Positions 45,296 through 54,429 of a stretch of 64,000 nt of DNA are shown piece after piece; position 1 is the first letter of the stretch; the number at the start of each line of letters is the position of its first letter. The notes beneath the pieces are model-generated. The model worked only from the letters and a program-made list of their open reading frames with translations. It was not told where the DNA came from and ran no database searches. The DNA is taken from assembly GCA_965247125.1 (NCBI GenBank), contig CBDFGO010000002.1, positions 1,054,001 through 1,118,000 of the forward strand, in the 5' to 3' direction. The position numbers and the translations under genes were made by a program. The stretch comes from CALBJU01 sp965247125 (GTDB lineage: Bacteria; Bacteroidota; Rhodothermia; Rhodothermales; UBA10348).

Positions 45296-45850
45296 CTACA
45301 GGACGAGTGGAAGGATGACGAATGAGGCTATGAGGCCTCCGGCGAAAAAGCCGAGCACTGCGATGAGTGACGGGAGCTGAAGGTCTGCGAGGCCGCTGAT
45401 CGCGTGTCCAGACGTGCAGCCCCCCGCCCAACGGGATCCGAATCCAACAAGAAAACCACCGACTACGATCAGAATCATTCCCGGTCCGCTTAACAATCCC
45501 TCCCACGAGAAGTACTGGAAGGGCACGAGTCCCGCGAACTCAGTGATTCCAAGCAAGGCCAGGTCTGACCGGGTGGCTTCCGATATGCCGATCGGATCGG
45601 GATTGTAGAGAAACGTAACACTGATCCACCCCCCAATCAGTACACCCGTTATCAGGACGAGATTCCACACCCCTGATTTCCAGTCGTATCGGAAAAACTC
45701 TACTTTCGTATCGAAAATCGAGCAAATGTGTCGCAGGTTGGCCGAAACACCAAACTGTTTTCCTCCAATGAGAAGCAGCATCGGGACGATGAGGCCAATC
45801 AGCGGATCGGCAACATACCAGGGCCAGGGTTGGGACAAGAAATCAATCAT
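45296..45850 (-). CDS. half-size YeeE/YedE (thiosulfate) permease, GGCTSGH half
   Basis: A 184-residue membrane protein from ATG 45850, beginning MIDFLSQPWPWYV as many YeeE halves do; the frame is open to 45907 but gives an unlikely 19-residue lead. It has about five helices, an outer Cys (HICS, C43) and the pore signature WAGGCTSGHAISG (C145). With the 146-residue half downstream it would form the two repeats of a thiosulfate importer. First of the sulfur genes on this strand, 105 bases after recJ. Confidence 0.9.
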   Translation of the reverse strand: MIDFLSQPWPWYVADPLIGLIVPMLLLIGGKQFGVSANLRHICSIFDTKVEFFRYDWKSGVWNLVLITGVLIGGWISVTFLYNPDPIGISEATRSDLALLGITEFAGLVPFQYFSWEGLLSGPGMILIVVGGFLVGFGSRWAGGCTSGHAISGLADLQLPSLIAVLGFFAGGLIASFVILPLVL

Positions 45851-45954
45851 ATGCGTGTATCTGTCTGGTGCGACCGGCGGCGTCATGTCCGCCGGAAGGA
45901 ACGCCAAGAAGGATAGAACTTAAATTTGGGATAACCGGGACATCCTTATCCAGG

Positions 45955-47703
45955 TCATCCGGTTGTCATTTTTGATGGTCGAATATCCTTTGCCTGGAGT
46001 TGCAGGCTTGTCCGACCATTCCAGGTATTTTCCTCAATGGAATACAAAAGGTCAAGCGGCGTGCCCGATTCTTGGCTGTCTGCGACAATCTCCAGATGTT
46101 TGCCCATTCCAAATCCTATTACGTTTCGGACAGGGTGAGACCCGGAACCGGATCTGACGGCAAACTTCAGGTGGTTTCGATCCCTTCCGACTGTCGCGAC
46201 CGGCCCTATCACTTCAAGATTTGTGGACAGGAAAATCGGAGCCTCGTTATCCACTCCGAAGGGTTCAAATTGCTTCAGAACGGCCCAGAATCGTTTATCC
46301 AGATCCTGGAGATTCATTTCTGCGTCGACTTCGACCACAGGCTCGAGAATATCCGGCGTCACCGCAGCGGCCACTGCTTCGTCGAATTTGATTGAAAAGG
46401 CCTCCACGTCTTCGGATCGGAGTGAAAGTCCAGCGGCAAAGTTATGTCCCCCGAATTCGATGAGCAGATCTGCGCAGCTTTCCAGTGCTTCATACACATT
46501 GATTCCGTTGATTGATCGCGCACTGCCCTTGACCACATCTCCACTTTTGGTCAACATGATGGCCGGACGAAAATGCCGTTCCACAAGGCGGCTGGCAACG
46601 ATGCCAATGACGCCCAGGTGCCAGGTGGGGTGGTACAGCACGACGGTATGCCGTTGCGGCCCAGAAAGGAGTCTGTCAGCCATTAAGAACGCTTCTTCCT
46701 GGGTTGCGCGGTCAAGGGCGCGCCGTTCGTCGTTCAGGCGTTCGAGCTGCCGAGCTCGCGCGACCGCTTCCAGTTCGTCATTGGCCAGCATCAAAGTCAC
46801 GGCGCGCCCTGCATCACCCAGTCTTCCCGCCGCGTTGATCCTGGGACCCAGGGCGAAGGAAATGGATCGCGGAGAGCACTCGCTCATTCTCACGCCCGCC
46901 TGCTCCGCCAACATTTTCAGGCCAATTCGAGGATTTTCGCGCAACGACTGGAGGCCTGCCCGGAGTAGGATTCGATTCTCGCCCGTGAGCGAAACCATGT
47001 CGCTGGCGGTGGCTATGGCGACGAGGTCCAGGTATTCGTACAACTCTTCAGGATCGTGACCAAGTCGTTGGTGGATCGCCTGGGCGAGTTTCATGGTTAC
47101 GCCACATCCGCACAATTCCTTGAACGGGTAACAGCAATCAGAACGCTTGGAATCCAGAACCGCGACCACATCGGGTAGTGACTTCTGTGGCGTATGATGG
47201 TCACAAATTACCAGGTCAATGCCCAGTGATCCGGCATATTTGGACTCGTCAATGGCGGTGACTCCGCAGTCAAGGGCGACCACAACGGTGGCTCCCTCGG
47301 CTTGAGCAAGGGTAAGACCCTCCCTACTCAGTCCGTATCCGTGCTTGAATCGATCTGGGACGAAGAAACACACATTCGCGCCTTGTCCTTCGAGATAATG
47401 AGTCAATAGTGCAGTAGATGTTGTGCCATCAACGTCATAATCACCGTAAACGAGGATCTTCTCGCCATCTTTGATGGCGCGCACGATTCGATCGACGGCA
47501 AGCTCCATATCCGCCATCATAAAGGGATCGTGAAGCTGATCAGTTCCCGACCGGAAAAACACCCTGGCAGCTTCAAACGAGTCGATTCCACGCAAGATGA
47601 GCGCTCGCACGAGCGGTTCTGGCAAATCGTTCAGAACGCCCTGCAATTCATCGACGAGTCCTTCGTTGTCAAGACTTTTTATTCGCCAGAGCTTTTTAGT
47701 CAC
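45955..47703 (-). CDS. recJ: single-stranded-DNA-specific exonuclease RecJ
   Basis: A 582-residue DHH-family 5'-3' exonuclease acting in recombination and mismatch or base-excision repair. Motif I GDYDVDGTTS (about 87-96) carries D88, D90 and D92; VALDCGVTA is motif II; DHHTP (about 168) is motif III. The C-terminal DHHA1 domain with the GGHNFAAG nucleotide-binding signature follows. Length matches short RecJ forms. A TATATTTG box at 47731-47724 on the minus strand lies 21 bases upstream and is its likely promoter. Confidence 0.96.
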   Translation of the reverse strand: MTKKLWRIKSLDNEGLVDELQGVLNDLPEPLVRALILRGIDSFEAARVFFRSGTDQLHDPFMMADMELAVDRIVRAIKDGEKILVYGDYDVDGTTSTALLTHYLEGQGANVCFFVPDRFKHGYGLSREGLTLAQAEGATVVVALDCGVTAIDESKYAGSLGIDLVICDHHTPQKSLPDVVAVLDSKRSDCCYPFKELCGCGVTMKLAQAIHQRLGHDPEELYEYLDLVAIATASDMVSLTGENRILLRAGLQSLRENPRIGLKMLAEQAGVRMSECSPRSISFALGPRINAAGRLGDAGRAVTLMLANDELEAVARARQLERLNDERRALDRATQEEAFLMADRLLSGPQRHTVVLYHPTWHLGVIGIVASRLVERHFRPAIMLTKSGDVVKGSARSINGINVYEALESCADLLIEFGGHNFAAGLSLRSEDVEAFSIKFDEAVAAAVTPDILEPVVEVDAEMNLQDLDKRFWAVLKQFEPFGVDNEAPIFLSTNLEVIGPVATVGRDRNHLKFAVRSGSGSHPVRNVIGFGMGKHLEIVADSQESGTPLDLLYSIEENTWNGRTSLQLQAKDIRPSKMTTG

Positions 47704-47723
47704 AAACCAATCTCCGTTTCGAG

Positions 47724-47731
47724 CAAATATA
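47724..47731 (-). promoter_or_regulatory. Bacteroidota-type -7 box of recJ
   Basis: TATATTTG on the minus strand matches TAnnTTTG perfectly. Transcription would begin near 47717, leaving a leader of about 14 nt before the recJ ATG. No clear -33 TTTG was found at the right distance. Confidence 0.5.
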
Positions 47732-47822
47732 CATCCAATAAAAACGGTGGTGAGACATTACGCGATCAGATAATTGACCGATACCAGACTTGGCGAATCA
47801 AGGATATGGTGTAAACCAGAGA

Positions 47823-49931
47823 ATGCGTTATAAACCGACCATCTATAGAAACTCGTGGGCGATGGTAGTGATAGCACTCGTGCTTGTCGCTACGTCTTAC
47901 GTAATGATGTTCGCCTCGCCTCGCCACCTGGTTTCCAGCAAAGTAGAGATCATTGAGCGCCGCGCAGAAAGTCTGGTGGTTGCCCTGAGCAGAGAGCTTC
48001 AAGATGCCCAGATGGATTCGACGAGCCTGGTAAACACCCTTTCCGCCGCCAGAATGATCGATGACCTGGCATATCTCCTCATCACGGACGAAGAAGGGCG
48101 GGTCCTAAGTGCTCTCAATGAGGTCGGTGCGAGAAGGATCGGATATTATACTTTCGAGAACTATACACCAAAAGGTGGTGAGGCCTGGGTTGTCAAAACA
48201 TCGCGTCAGATCGACGATGATGACCCTTCCAGAGGCACATTATACATCGGGATTTCGCCATCTGGTCTACAGGAAGGAATCCGGCTCGACAAGCAATATT
48301 TCTTGATGATGGGCTTCATTCTTTTTCTGATCGCCGCAGCCCTTCTCGCTTCCATTAATAGTGTCAAAGCGGTCGAACAGACATCCGAAAAGATGCGTGA
48401 GGATCAGTTCGCCATGGCCATTCAAAAGGGATCGTTGGAAGACGAAGTCTTTTTGCACAGGAAGGCGGAAGAGACGCTCAAGCAGAGTGAGCAACGCTAC
48501 AAAGATGTGCTGGAAAAAACCATGAAGTCCTCGTTCAAAGACCTGGAGAAACAGAAAGGAGCACTCGAAGTCGAGATAGAACAAAAAACAAACGCACAGC
48601 AAATTCTGAAGCGATACGCAGATAGATTGAGTTCGCTGAATGTGATAGAACGAGCCATCGTGGACGAACTATCGATCGAGCAGATTGCCCAATGTGCAAT
48701 CGAGCAGATCGAAACACTCCTCGACGTGGATAGGGTATCTGTCGTCCAGATCGATGAGAATGGAGAGCAGGCCACAATACTTTACCAGTTGGGTTCGAAC
48801 GGGGACAGTCCAGCTTCGGGATCTGCCGCTCCCATTTCAAACTTTCGATCCTTCGACAAGGGAATGTTTTCCATTTCAAATTTGAGCAAACAAAAAGACA
48901 GATCTCCCATCGAAGACGCATGGATGAGCTCGGGAATCAGAAGCTATTGTCAGGTGACGTTGACTGCCGGCGAAAGGGTAGCTGGCGCTTTGAATGTCGG
49001 CGGTCAGTCCTCTTTGGAGCTAAGTGAGGACGATCTTACAACCATTCAGGAAGTTGCAGACCTTCTGTCCATAGCTTTGAGACAACATCGCCACAAACTC
49101 GACCAAACCCGACACGAAAAAGAGTTGGTTGCGGAGCGGGACCGAGCCGAGGAAATGGCACGGCTAAAAACCGCGTTTCTGACCAACATGAGTCACGAAA
49201 TTCGAACTCCATTGTCTGGTATCATCGGAATCGCTCAGGTGCTCCACGAGGAACTCCCATCTGAAAAACGCGAATTCACCGGGTTGATACAGGATGCCGC
49301 TCAACGACTGTTGCTGACGATCAATTCGGTTCTGGATCTGTCCAAACTGGAAGCTAACAAAGAGTCCTTTTACTCGCAGAAACTGGACATATCCGAGGTG
49401 GTCCATGAGACCGTGAAGACCCTGCTTCCTCTTGCCGACAAGAAAGGACTGGAATTGAGTGTTCGGGCACCGGCTGAGATTACTGCCATGCTGGACCGTA
49501 ATGGTCTGGAGGCAATAATCAACAATCTGGTTGGAAACGCGATCAAATTTACCGACGCGGGGACTGTGTCCGTCTCGGTCAGCGCAAAAAAAGGAAAGGC
49601 GATCATTGAAGTGAAGGATTCTGGAGTTGGGATATCCGAAGAGTTTCTGCCGTTTATCTTCGACGAATTCAGACAGGAACACGAGGGTCTTGATCATCGT
49701 CCGCATCAAGGGTCCGGTTCGGGGTTGGCCATCACTGCCCGCCTTGTCGAACGAATGGACGGAACGATAAAAGTGCAGAGCAAGCAGGGCGAGGGTTCCC
49801 CGTTTCGGGTTACGTTCGAAAGCCCGTCTTCATCTAGAGCGAGCGATCGAAGCAGTCGCGACGTGAACGGCACGGCTTCAAACAAATCTGCAGCCAGGAA
49901 GTCACGTTCAAAAGGCGCGACTTCTAGTTAA
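47823..49931 (+). CDS. membrane-bound sensor histidine kinase with GAF domain
   Basis: About 702 residues from ATG 47823 (a TTG at 47790 would add 11). Two membrane helices (about 10-32 and 160-182) flank a small periplasmic domain resembling CHASE/PAS-like sensors (LAYLLITDEEGRVLSAL, GTLYIGIS). A coiled coil follows (about 185-275), then a GAF domain (about 280-430, LDVDRVSVVQID), HisKA with SHEIRTPLSG and an HATPase (about 565-680) with GSGSGLAI. The C-terminus is a Ser/Arg/Lys-rich tail. No REC domain is fused and no response regulator is adjacent, so its partner is elsewhere. It is divergent from recJ. Confidence 0.9.
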   Translation: MRYKPTIYRNSWAMVVIALVLVATSYVMMFASPRHLVSSKVEIIERRAESLVVALSRELQDAQMDSTSLVNTLSAARMIDDLAYLLITDEEGRVLSALNEVGARRIGYYTFENYTPKGGEAWVVKTSRQIDDDDPSRGTLYIGISPSGLQEGIRLDKQYFLMMGFILFLIAAALLASINSVKAVEQTSEKMREDQFAMAIQKGSLEDEVFLHRKAEETLKQSEQRYKDVLEKTMKSSFKDLEKQKGALEVEIEQKTNAQQILKRYADRLSSLNVIERAIVDELSIEQIAQCAIEQIETLLDVDRVSVVQIDENGEQATILYQLGSNGDSPASGSAAPISNFRSFDKGMFSISNLSKQKDRSPIEDAWMSSGIRSYCQVTLTAGERVAGALNVGGQSSLELSEDDLTTIQEVADLLSIALRQHRHKLDQTRHEKELVAERDRAEEMARLKTAFLTNMSHEIRTPLSGIIGIAQVLHEELPSEKREFTGLIQDAAQRLLLTINSVLDLSKLEANKESFYSQKLDISEVVHETVKTLLPLADKKGLELSVRAPAEITAMLDRNGLEAIINNLVGNAIKFTDAGTVSVSVSAKKGKAIIEVKDSGVGISEEFLPFIFDEFRQEHEGLDHRPHQGSGSGLAITARLVERMDGTIKVQSKQGEGSPFRVTFESPSSSRASDRSSRDVNGTASNKSAARKSRSKGATSS

Positions 49932-49964
49932 ACACGGTGCCGCGTCTCTCGATAGCCATCTAAA

Positions 49965-49996
49965 CGCCCGATTTCTACTTTCGAAGTAGCCGGGCG
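49965..49996. terminator. bidirectional hairpin between convergent genes
   Basis: CGCCCG (49965-49970) pairs with CGGGCG (49991-49996), enclosing CTACTT/AAGTAG with a TCG loop. It sits 33 bases past the kinase stop and 4 bases before the end of the convergent cytochrome gene, so it can serve both. Confidence 0.65.
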
Positions 49997-50000
49997 ATGA

Positions 50001-52886
50001 TCAATCGAGCTCTCGAATCCTGATATTTCTCCACCGCACCATTTTTCCAGCAAGACTCGCATCACGAATCGAGTGAACCTGTAGCGCAATAAAGCCCTCG
50101 GAGGTCATGGAATCGAGTATATCTGTCGCGAGCACTCCGTTGAGCCATGTTCGAATATGATCGCCACGTGCTTCGATCCGAAAATGATTCCACTCATTCT
50201 GTTTGAACGCAGCCCGTGCCTTCGGATTTCTGGTTAGATCGAATAACCACCCCCGTCTGCTCTCGTCGTAAAGCCCGGCAGTCCATGCTCGGTCCGTTGG
50301 ATCAATCTCAATCTGATAGCCATGAACCCGGCCATTTCGGTAGTCTGGGAGGCTGTTACTGCGTATCTGTACGCCTGAATTCAGCTCGGGATCGACGTTG
50401 AATTCCAGTTCCAGGATGAAATCGGCATACGTGCGGTCTGTCGCGAGGAACGAATTGGGCGAATTTATGACCGTCACTCCAGTTATCTCACCTTGCTCGA
50501 CACTATAGCTGGCGGATCCATTTATCAACGTCCATCCTTCCAGGGAATTCGGCTGAACCAGAGGAGTCCAATCCGTCTCGGTCGCCCGAAGTGCGTCGGT
50601 GGAATAGGCTCCCACGGCGCCCTGATTTCGTACCTCGGCAACCTGACTCAAGGTGATCGCTCCAGCCTGATTGCCCCACTCATTTCGCGCGAAGGTCAGC
50701 GCATCTGCAATATCCTGATTAGAGTACGGCGCGTCGCGCACGCCTGGCATATGATCGATGACGTCTGGCGCGGCGTAGGTTTTCCCATCTACCTCGACGG
50801 GACCTTCGATTCCATCCATAACCAGACGAATCAGTCGATTAGCATCCTGAAGAACCCATTGAGATCTGATCATGGGCGGGGCAGTTGCCGTCATCCCCCT
50901 GCCGTCCCTTCCATGGCAGGTTCCGCAAAACGTTGTATACACCTCGCGGCCCCGCTCGAAGGACGGTACAAATTCGGCCGGCAGAAGGCGAACTCCGTCC
51001 ATGGCCTGCACCAGAGCCATGCCGGCTGCTTGCTCGGTTGTCGCGAGGAAACGATTTGAAGAGGTGCCTGCAACGCGGGCGAATGTAAGAAAGTCATCTT
51101 CCCTGTCTTCGAGCGTTCCGAGAATCGCATCGATGACTCGTGGCGAATCGGCATGCCGATTCGCCAACGACACTTGCAGGCCCCAGGCCCCGCCTCGATC
51201 AGTGCCGTAGTAGGCCGCGACGGCGGAGGCGATGTAGGCGGCATCCTCCGCAGAAGAAGTGCGACTCATTGATCGCAGCAGGCTCATTCCTCGCGCGGTA
51301 TGGGTTTGTGCTGCAAGGGTTACTACGGCTCCGCGCACTTTGGGATGATCGCTTCGGGAAGCCAGTTCGAGAGTTGAGGTCGACAGTCTATCGAGACCCT
51401 CGAGCGTGTAGAGAGCATGGATCCGGGTGCGTGGATCACTCGCGCCGGTGGCCAACACTTCCAAAGCGGTCTGCATTTGGGTGGCGTTCCGTTCGATCAG
51501 CAAACGCTGCGCCGTGTCACGCCACCACCCATTTGGATGCGTGAGGTGGCTAACCAGATCTGTATTGCTCGCTCCGCTGAGCGACGGTTGCTCACCCAGG
51601 GGTGTGGCCTTCCATTTAACCCGGTAAATGCGTCCCAGCCCGAGCGGCGTAGCAAGGCCTCGACTTTCAATCTGATTCTTGAGGTAGTCCGTTAGATAGG
51701 TTGAATGCTGGACAACACCTCGATACATGTCCAGCAGGTAAAGGCTGCCATCCGGAGCGGTATAGCCGTTGACCGGTCTGAATCGTTCGTCAGTCGCCGT
51801 CAGAAACTCACGGTTTTCGTATGGCTCGGCTCCTCGAACCGTTCCTTCCTCGTCCGACAACACCACTCGCTTTACCAGATTCGCCACAGTTTCCTGGACG
51901 AATGCATTTCCCCGATACGCTTCCGGGAAATTATCTCCCCGGTATATCACAGGACCCGTCGCTGAAGTAACGTTTACCAGCCGGCCCGAGTCGTCCAGTG
52001 TCGCCGGGCGATACGCCCGATTGGCGCCTGGCGTGACCCGCCTCGGATAGGTTCGATTGGACGCTCGGCTGGGGCCGTATACTCTTCGATCCCCGACCTC
52101 ATGATGCGGATTCATCGCGACAACATTGGGTGGAGTGTCATCTCCGAGCAAGGTCTGGCTGTTGTTGTTGTAAAAAAGGCGCCCCCAATCGTCCTGGGTG
52201 ATTCCCCACTGACCCCGGTATTGGGTGAGTTCTTTAAGCCACTTACCGTCCTGGTATCGATACCGCTGATCAGATTTAGCGTTGTAGATCCAGTTATCCA
52301 TCGACACCAGTAGTCCGTTCGGTTGGTGTTCAGGATTTCCGCCGACCGCGTAAACGGAGTCGACGACGGTCATTTTGCCCGCTTCGTAGCCATTGCGCTC
52401 AACGAAAAACAGGTTCGGTGGAATGGCGACCAGGACCCCACCATTGTAGATGGAGATGGCGCGCGGAAGATAAATGTGGTCCAGAAACACAGACGAAGAT
52501 TCGTAATGACCGTCATTGTCCTCATCGGTCAACACGACGATTCGGCCTGCGGGCTCGCCCGTCTTGTCTCCCTCAGTCGTCCACATGTAGTCGCGCATTT
52601 CCACGACCCACATGGCTCCATCTTCGTCAAAAACCAGGGCGACCGGATCGACAATTTGGGGCTCACTGGCTACCAACTGGACCTCGAATCCATCCTCCAC
52701 CTCAAAATCCAGGAGAGCCTCCTGCGCGGATATTACCGGAGCCGCGGGGATGCTGTCCGGGTGGACGACATCTACATCCATGGGTGCATCTCCTGATGCT
52801 TCCGCCTCAGGCTGGGTGGTATCGGATTGGCATCCCGAGGCGATGGGTAACAGGAAAAGGAAAACCAGCAGGTAAAATCTGGGCAT
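50001..52886 (-). CDS. modular lipoprotein: PQQ-dehydrogenase-like propeller, HEAT repeats, cytochrome c and DUF1080
   Basis: About 961 residues from ATG 52886 (a TTG at 52913 adds nine). A lipobox Cys ends the signal (LPIASGCQS). Then: a DUF7133 / membrane-bound-dehydrogenase-type beta-propeller (about 60-430, DPVALVFDEDGAMWVVEMRDY), HEAT-like helical repeats (about 440-620), a class I cytochrome c with CGTCH at about 660, and a C-terminal DUF1080 (3-keto-disaccharide hydrolase-like) domain (about 775-961, LEGWTLINGSASYSVEQGEITG). This order is common in Planctomycetes and Rhodothermota. Oxidation of a sugar or alcohol with electrons passed to heme is inferred; the real substrate is unknown. 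It is transcribed alone. Confidence 0.9.
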   Translation of the reverse strand: MPRFYLLVFLFLLPIASGCQSDTTQPEAEASGDAPMDVDVVHPDSIPAAPVISAQEALLDFEVEDGFEVQLVASEPQIVDPVALVFDEDGAMWVVEMRDYMWTTEGDKTGEPAGRIVVLTDEDNDGHYESSSVFLDHIYLPRAISIYNGGVLVAIPPNLFFVERNGYEAGKMTVVDSVYAVGGNPEHQPNGLLVSMDNWIYNAKSDQRYRYQDGKWLKELTQYRGQWGITQDDWGRLFYNNNSQTLLGDDTPPNVVAMNPHHEVGDRRVYGPSRASNRTYPRRVTPGANRAYRPATLDDSGRLVNVTSATGPVIYRGDNFPEAYRGNAFVQETVANLVKRVVLSDEEGTVRGAEPYENREFLTATDERFRPVNGYTAPDGSLYLLDMYRGVVQHSTYLTDYLKNQIESRGLATPLGLGRIYRVKWKATPLGEQPSLSGASNTDLVSHLTHPNGWWRDTAQRLLIERNATQMQTALEVLATGASDPRTRIHALYTLEGLDRLSTSTLELASRSDHPKVRGAVVTLAAQTHTARGMSLLRSMSRTSSAEDAAYIASAVAAYYGTDRGGAWGLQVSLANRHADSPRVIDAILGTLEDREDDFLTFARVAGTSSNRFLATTEQAAGMALVQAMDGVRLLPAEFVPSFERGREVYTTFCGTCHGRDGRGMTATAPPMIRSQWVLQDANRLIRLVMDGIEGPVEVDGKTYAAPDVIDHMPGVRDAPYSNQDIADALTFARNEWGNQAGAITLSQVAEVRNQGAVGAYSTDALRATETDWTPLVQPNSLEGWTLINGSASYSVEQGEITGVTVINSPNSFLATDRTYADFILELEFNVDPELNSGVQIRSNSLPDYRNGRVHGYQIEIDPTDRAWTAGLYDESRRGWLFDLTRNPKARAAFKQNEWNHFRIEARGDHIRTWLNGVLATDILDSMTSEGFIALQVHSIRDASLAGKMVRWRNIRIRELD

Positions 52887-52953
52887 TGATCGGGTGGATT
52901 GTGTGGCGTCCAAACCTACGATCGAGCCCCCGGAACCTCAACGAAAGGTAGGT

Positions 52954-53409
52954 CTATCGCCGGCGTACACGCTTAAGGTAGATCTCGTCCGATTTTTTCA
53001 ACCGACCGCGCTTCTTTTTGTACGCGGATATCCGGTTCCCATCCCTCATCCAGATGGTATCGTCCGACGAATAGCTGTCGGAATCGCCCATGATAAGCTG
53101 GCCACGTCCATTGACGAACCAATCAGAATCCTCTTCTTCGTCCTCGACTCCGAACGCATCGACCCATACGATCATGCGATTGTCTTCCAGGAACTCGAAA
53201 TAGACGTGGATTTCATCCATCAAGCCATCCACAGCGCTGAGGATAATCCGCTCGAATGCTGTATCCGCGTCGTTTTTCGCTTCGTGATCGAGGTCGAATA
53301 CCATTTTCCACGTGGTGCCTTCGAGATCGCCTTCACGAAGGCGAGACTGGGCCAGGAGTACTCCCGTTGTTACGATCGAGAGGAAAAGGAATACAAAAAT
53401 CTTTTTCAT
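52954..53409 (-). CDS. secreted protein of unknown function
   Basis: A 151-residue protein with a clear signal peptide (KKIFVFLFLSIVTTGVLLAQ). The mature part is acidic in its middle (DAFGVEDEEEDSDWF) and basic at the C-terminus (KKKRGRLKKSDEIYLKRVRRR), with W and F spaced as in a small beta-barrel (lipocalin-like) fold: GTTWKMVFDL, IHVYFEFLEDNRMIVW. No family is recognised. It lies 67 bases upstream of the cytochrome lipoprotein gene on the same strand and may be co-transcribed. Confidence 0.7.
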   Translation of the reverse strand: MKKIFVFLFLSIVTTGVLLAQSRLREGDLEGTTWKMVFDLDHEAKNDADTAFERIILSAVDGLMDEIHVYFEFLEDNRMIVWVDAFGVEDEEEDSDWFVNGRGQLIMGDSDSYSSDDTIWMRDGNRISAYKKKRGRLKKSDEIYLKRVRRR

Positions 53410-53526
53410 GGATCCGAGTACCGCTATGTCTGTGAATTCGTCAGCCGGAACTGACTGTTAAAATTTTAGCAGTATTCGAGAGTTTAGTGGGAAAGTTACC
53501 GTTGGTGCTAAAAAAATGCACGATGC

Positions 53527-54339
53527 CTATTTTGCCCAGATAATGGGATTGAGAGGGGTATCGATGACGTCTCCGACCGTTGCGCCCGGACACCAGGTGT
53601 CCCGATCGAGTTGTTGATTTGCGTTTTCCGGCTTTTTCAACCGCATCATTGAATCCATATAGATGATGCACATCACTCGGCGCGGAGTGTCGGTAGTGTT
53701 TGGAGCAGCTCGGTGAAAACACCATCCCGCGTGGAAGCTCACTTCGCCCAGTTCAAACGGCTCGATAATCTGCTCGCACCTTGAATCAGCCAACGCTCTG
53801 TCGATCAAGGCCTCGCTTTCGTCGCCGATGGGCTGGTCCCTTCCAATCTCGAGATGATGACTTCGGGCGGAAAATTCCAGCGCTCCCATTTCCAGCGGTG
53901 TCTCCTGAAGCGGAATCCAGGCCGTAATGCATTTCGCCGATTTGAGTGGCCAGTAGTACTGGTCCGCGTGCCACGGGGTATACCCACCCCCGGCTTCTTT
54001 ATAAAGCGCCTGATCGTGATAGAGCCTAGTGCCACCTACCTCCATCAACTCTGCGGCGATTTGTCCAAGCCGAGGGCTCAATACCAACTCACGTACGGCC
54101 TCATCTTGAGTCCAAAGATTCATGACCTGAAGGAAGGCCTTACCATAGGTCGTTCGCTCTTCCATCGGAACGTCTTGTGAGCTGCGCAGAAGGACTTGCT
54201 CAGTTATTAGACGGTCAAAATGATCGAGGACGCCCTCGTCGAAAACGTTTTTCAATTTGATGAATCCGTTCTCGAGATAAAGCCGCGCAGCATCCGGCGC
54301 CAGCAAATAGGGTTCTTTGAGTAGCTCAGTCGTATTCAT
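53527..54339 (-). CDS. phytanoyl-CoA dioxygenase (PhyH) family Fe(II)/2-oxoglutarate enzyme
   Basis: 270 residues from ATG 54339; the frame is open to 54606 but the family starts here (NTTELLKEPYLLAPDAARLYLENGFIKLKNVF). The non-heme iron ligands are in PWHADQYYW (H-x-D) and GWCFHRAAPN, with the 2-oxoglutarate-binding Arg in TDTPRRVM. Bacterial PhyH enzymes hydroxylate many substrates (ectoine, chlorinated compounds, phosphonates); the substrate here is not predictable. It is divergent from the Ser/Thr kinase gene across 90 bases. Confidence 0.92.
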   Translation of the reverse strand: MNTTELLKEPYLLAPDAARLYLENGFIKLKNVFDEGVLDHFDRLITEQVLLRSSQDVPMEERTTYGKAFLQVMNLWTQDEAVRELVLSPRLGQIAAELMEVGGTRLYHDQALYKEAGGGYTPWHADQYYWPLKSAKCITAWIPLQETPLEMGALEFSARSHHLEIGRDQPIGDESEALIDRALADSRCEQIIEPFELGEVSFHAGWCFHRAAPNTTDTPRRVMCIIYMDSMMRLKKPENANQQLDRDTWCPGATVGDVIDTPLNPIIWAK

Positions 54340-54429
54340 CACCCTTAAAAATAGATCTGTCCGAGCCAATACGCACCTTGTGGTTGGCGGGATTATCCCA
54401 TTTATTGAGGCCCCTCCACCCCAGATACC

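Noticed and set aside
44847..45506. 219-codon version of the GACPGP YeeE half starting at 45506
   Set aside because: It would overlap the neighbouring YeeE gene by more than 200 bases; ATG 45287 gives the normal start 8 bases after that gene.
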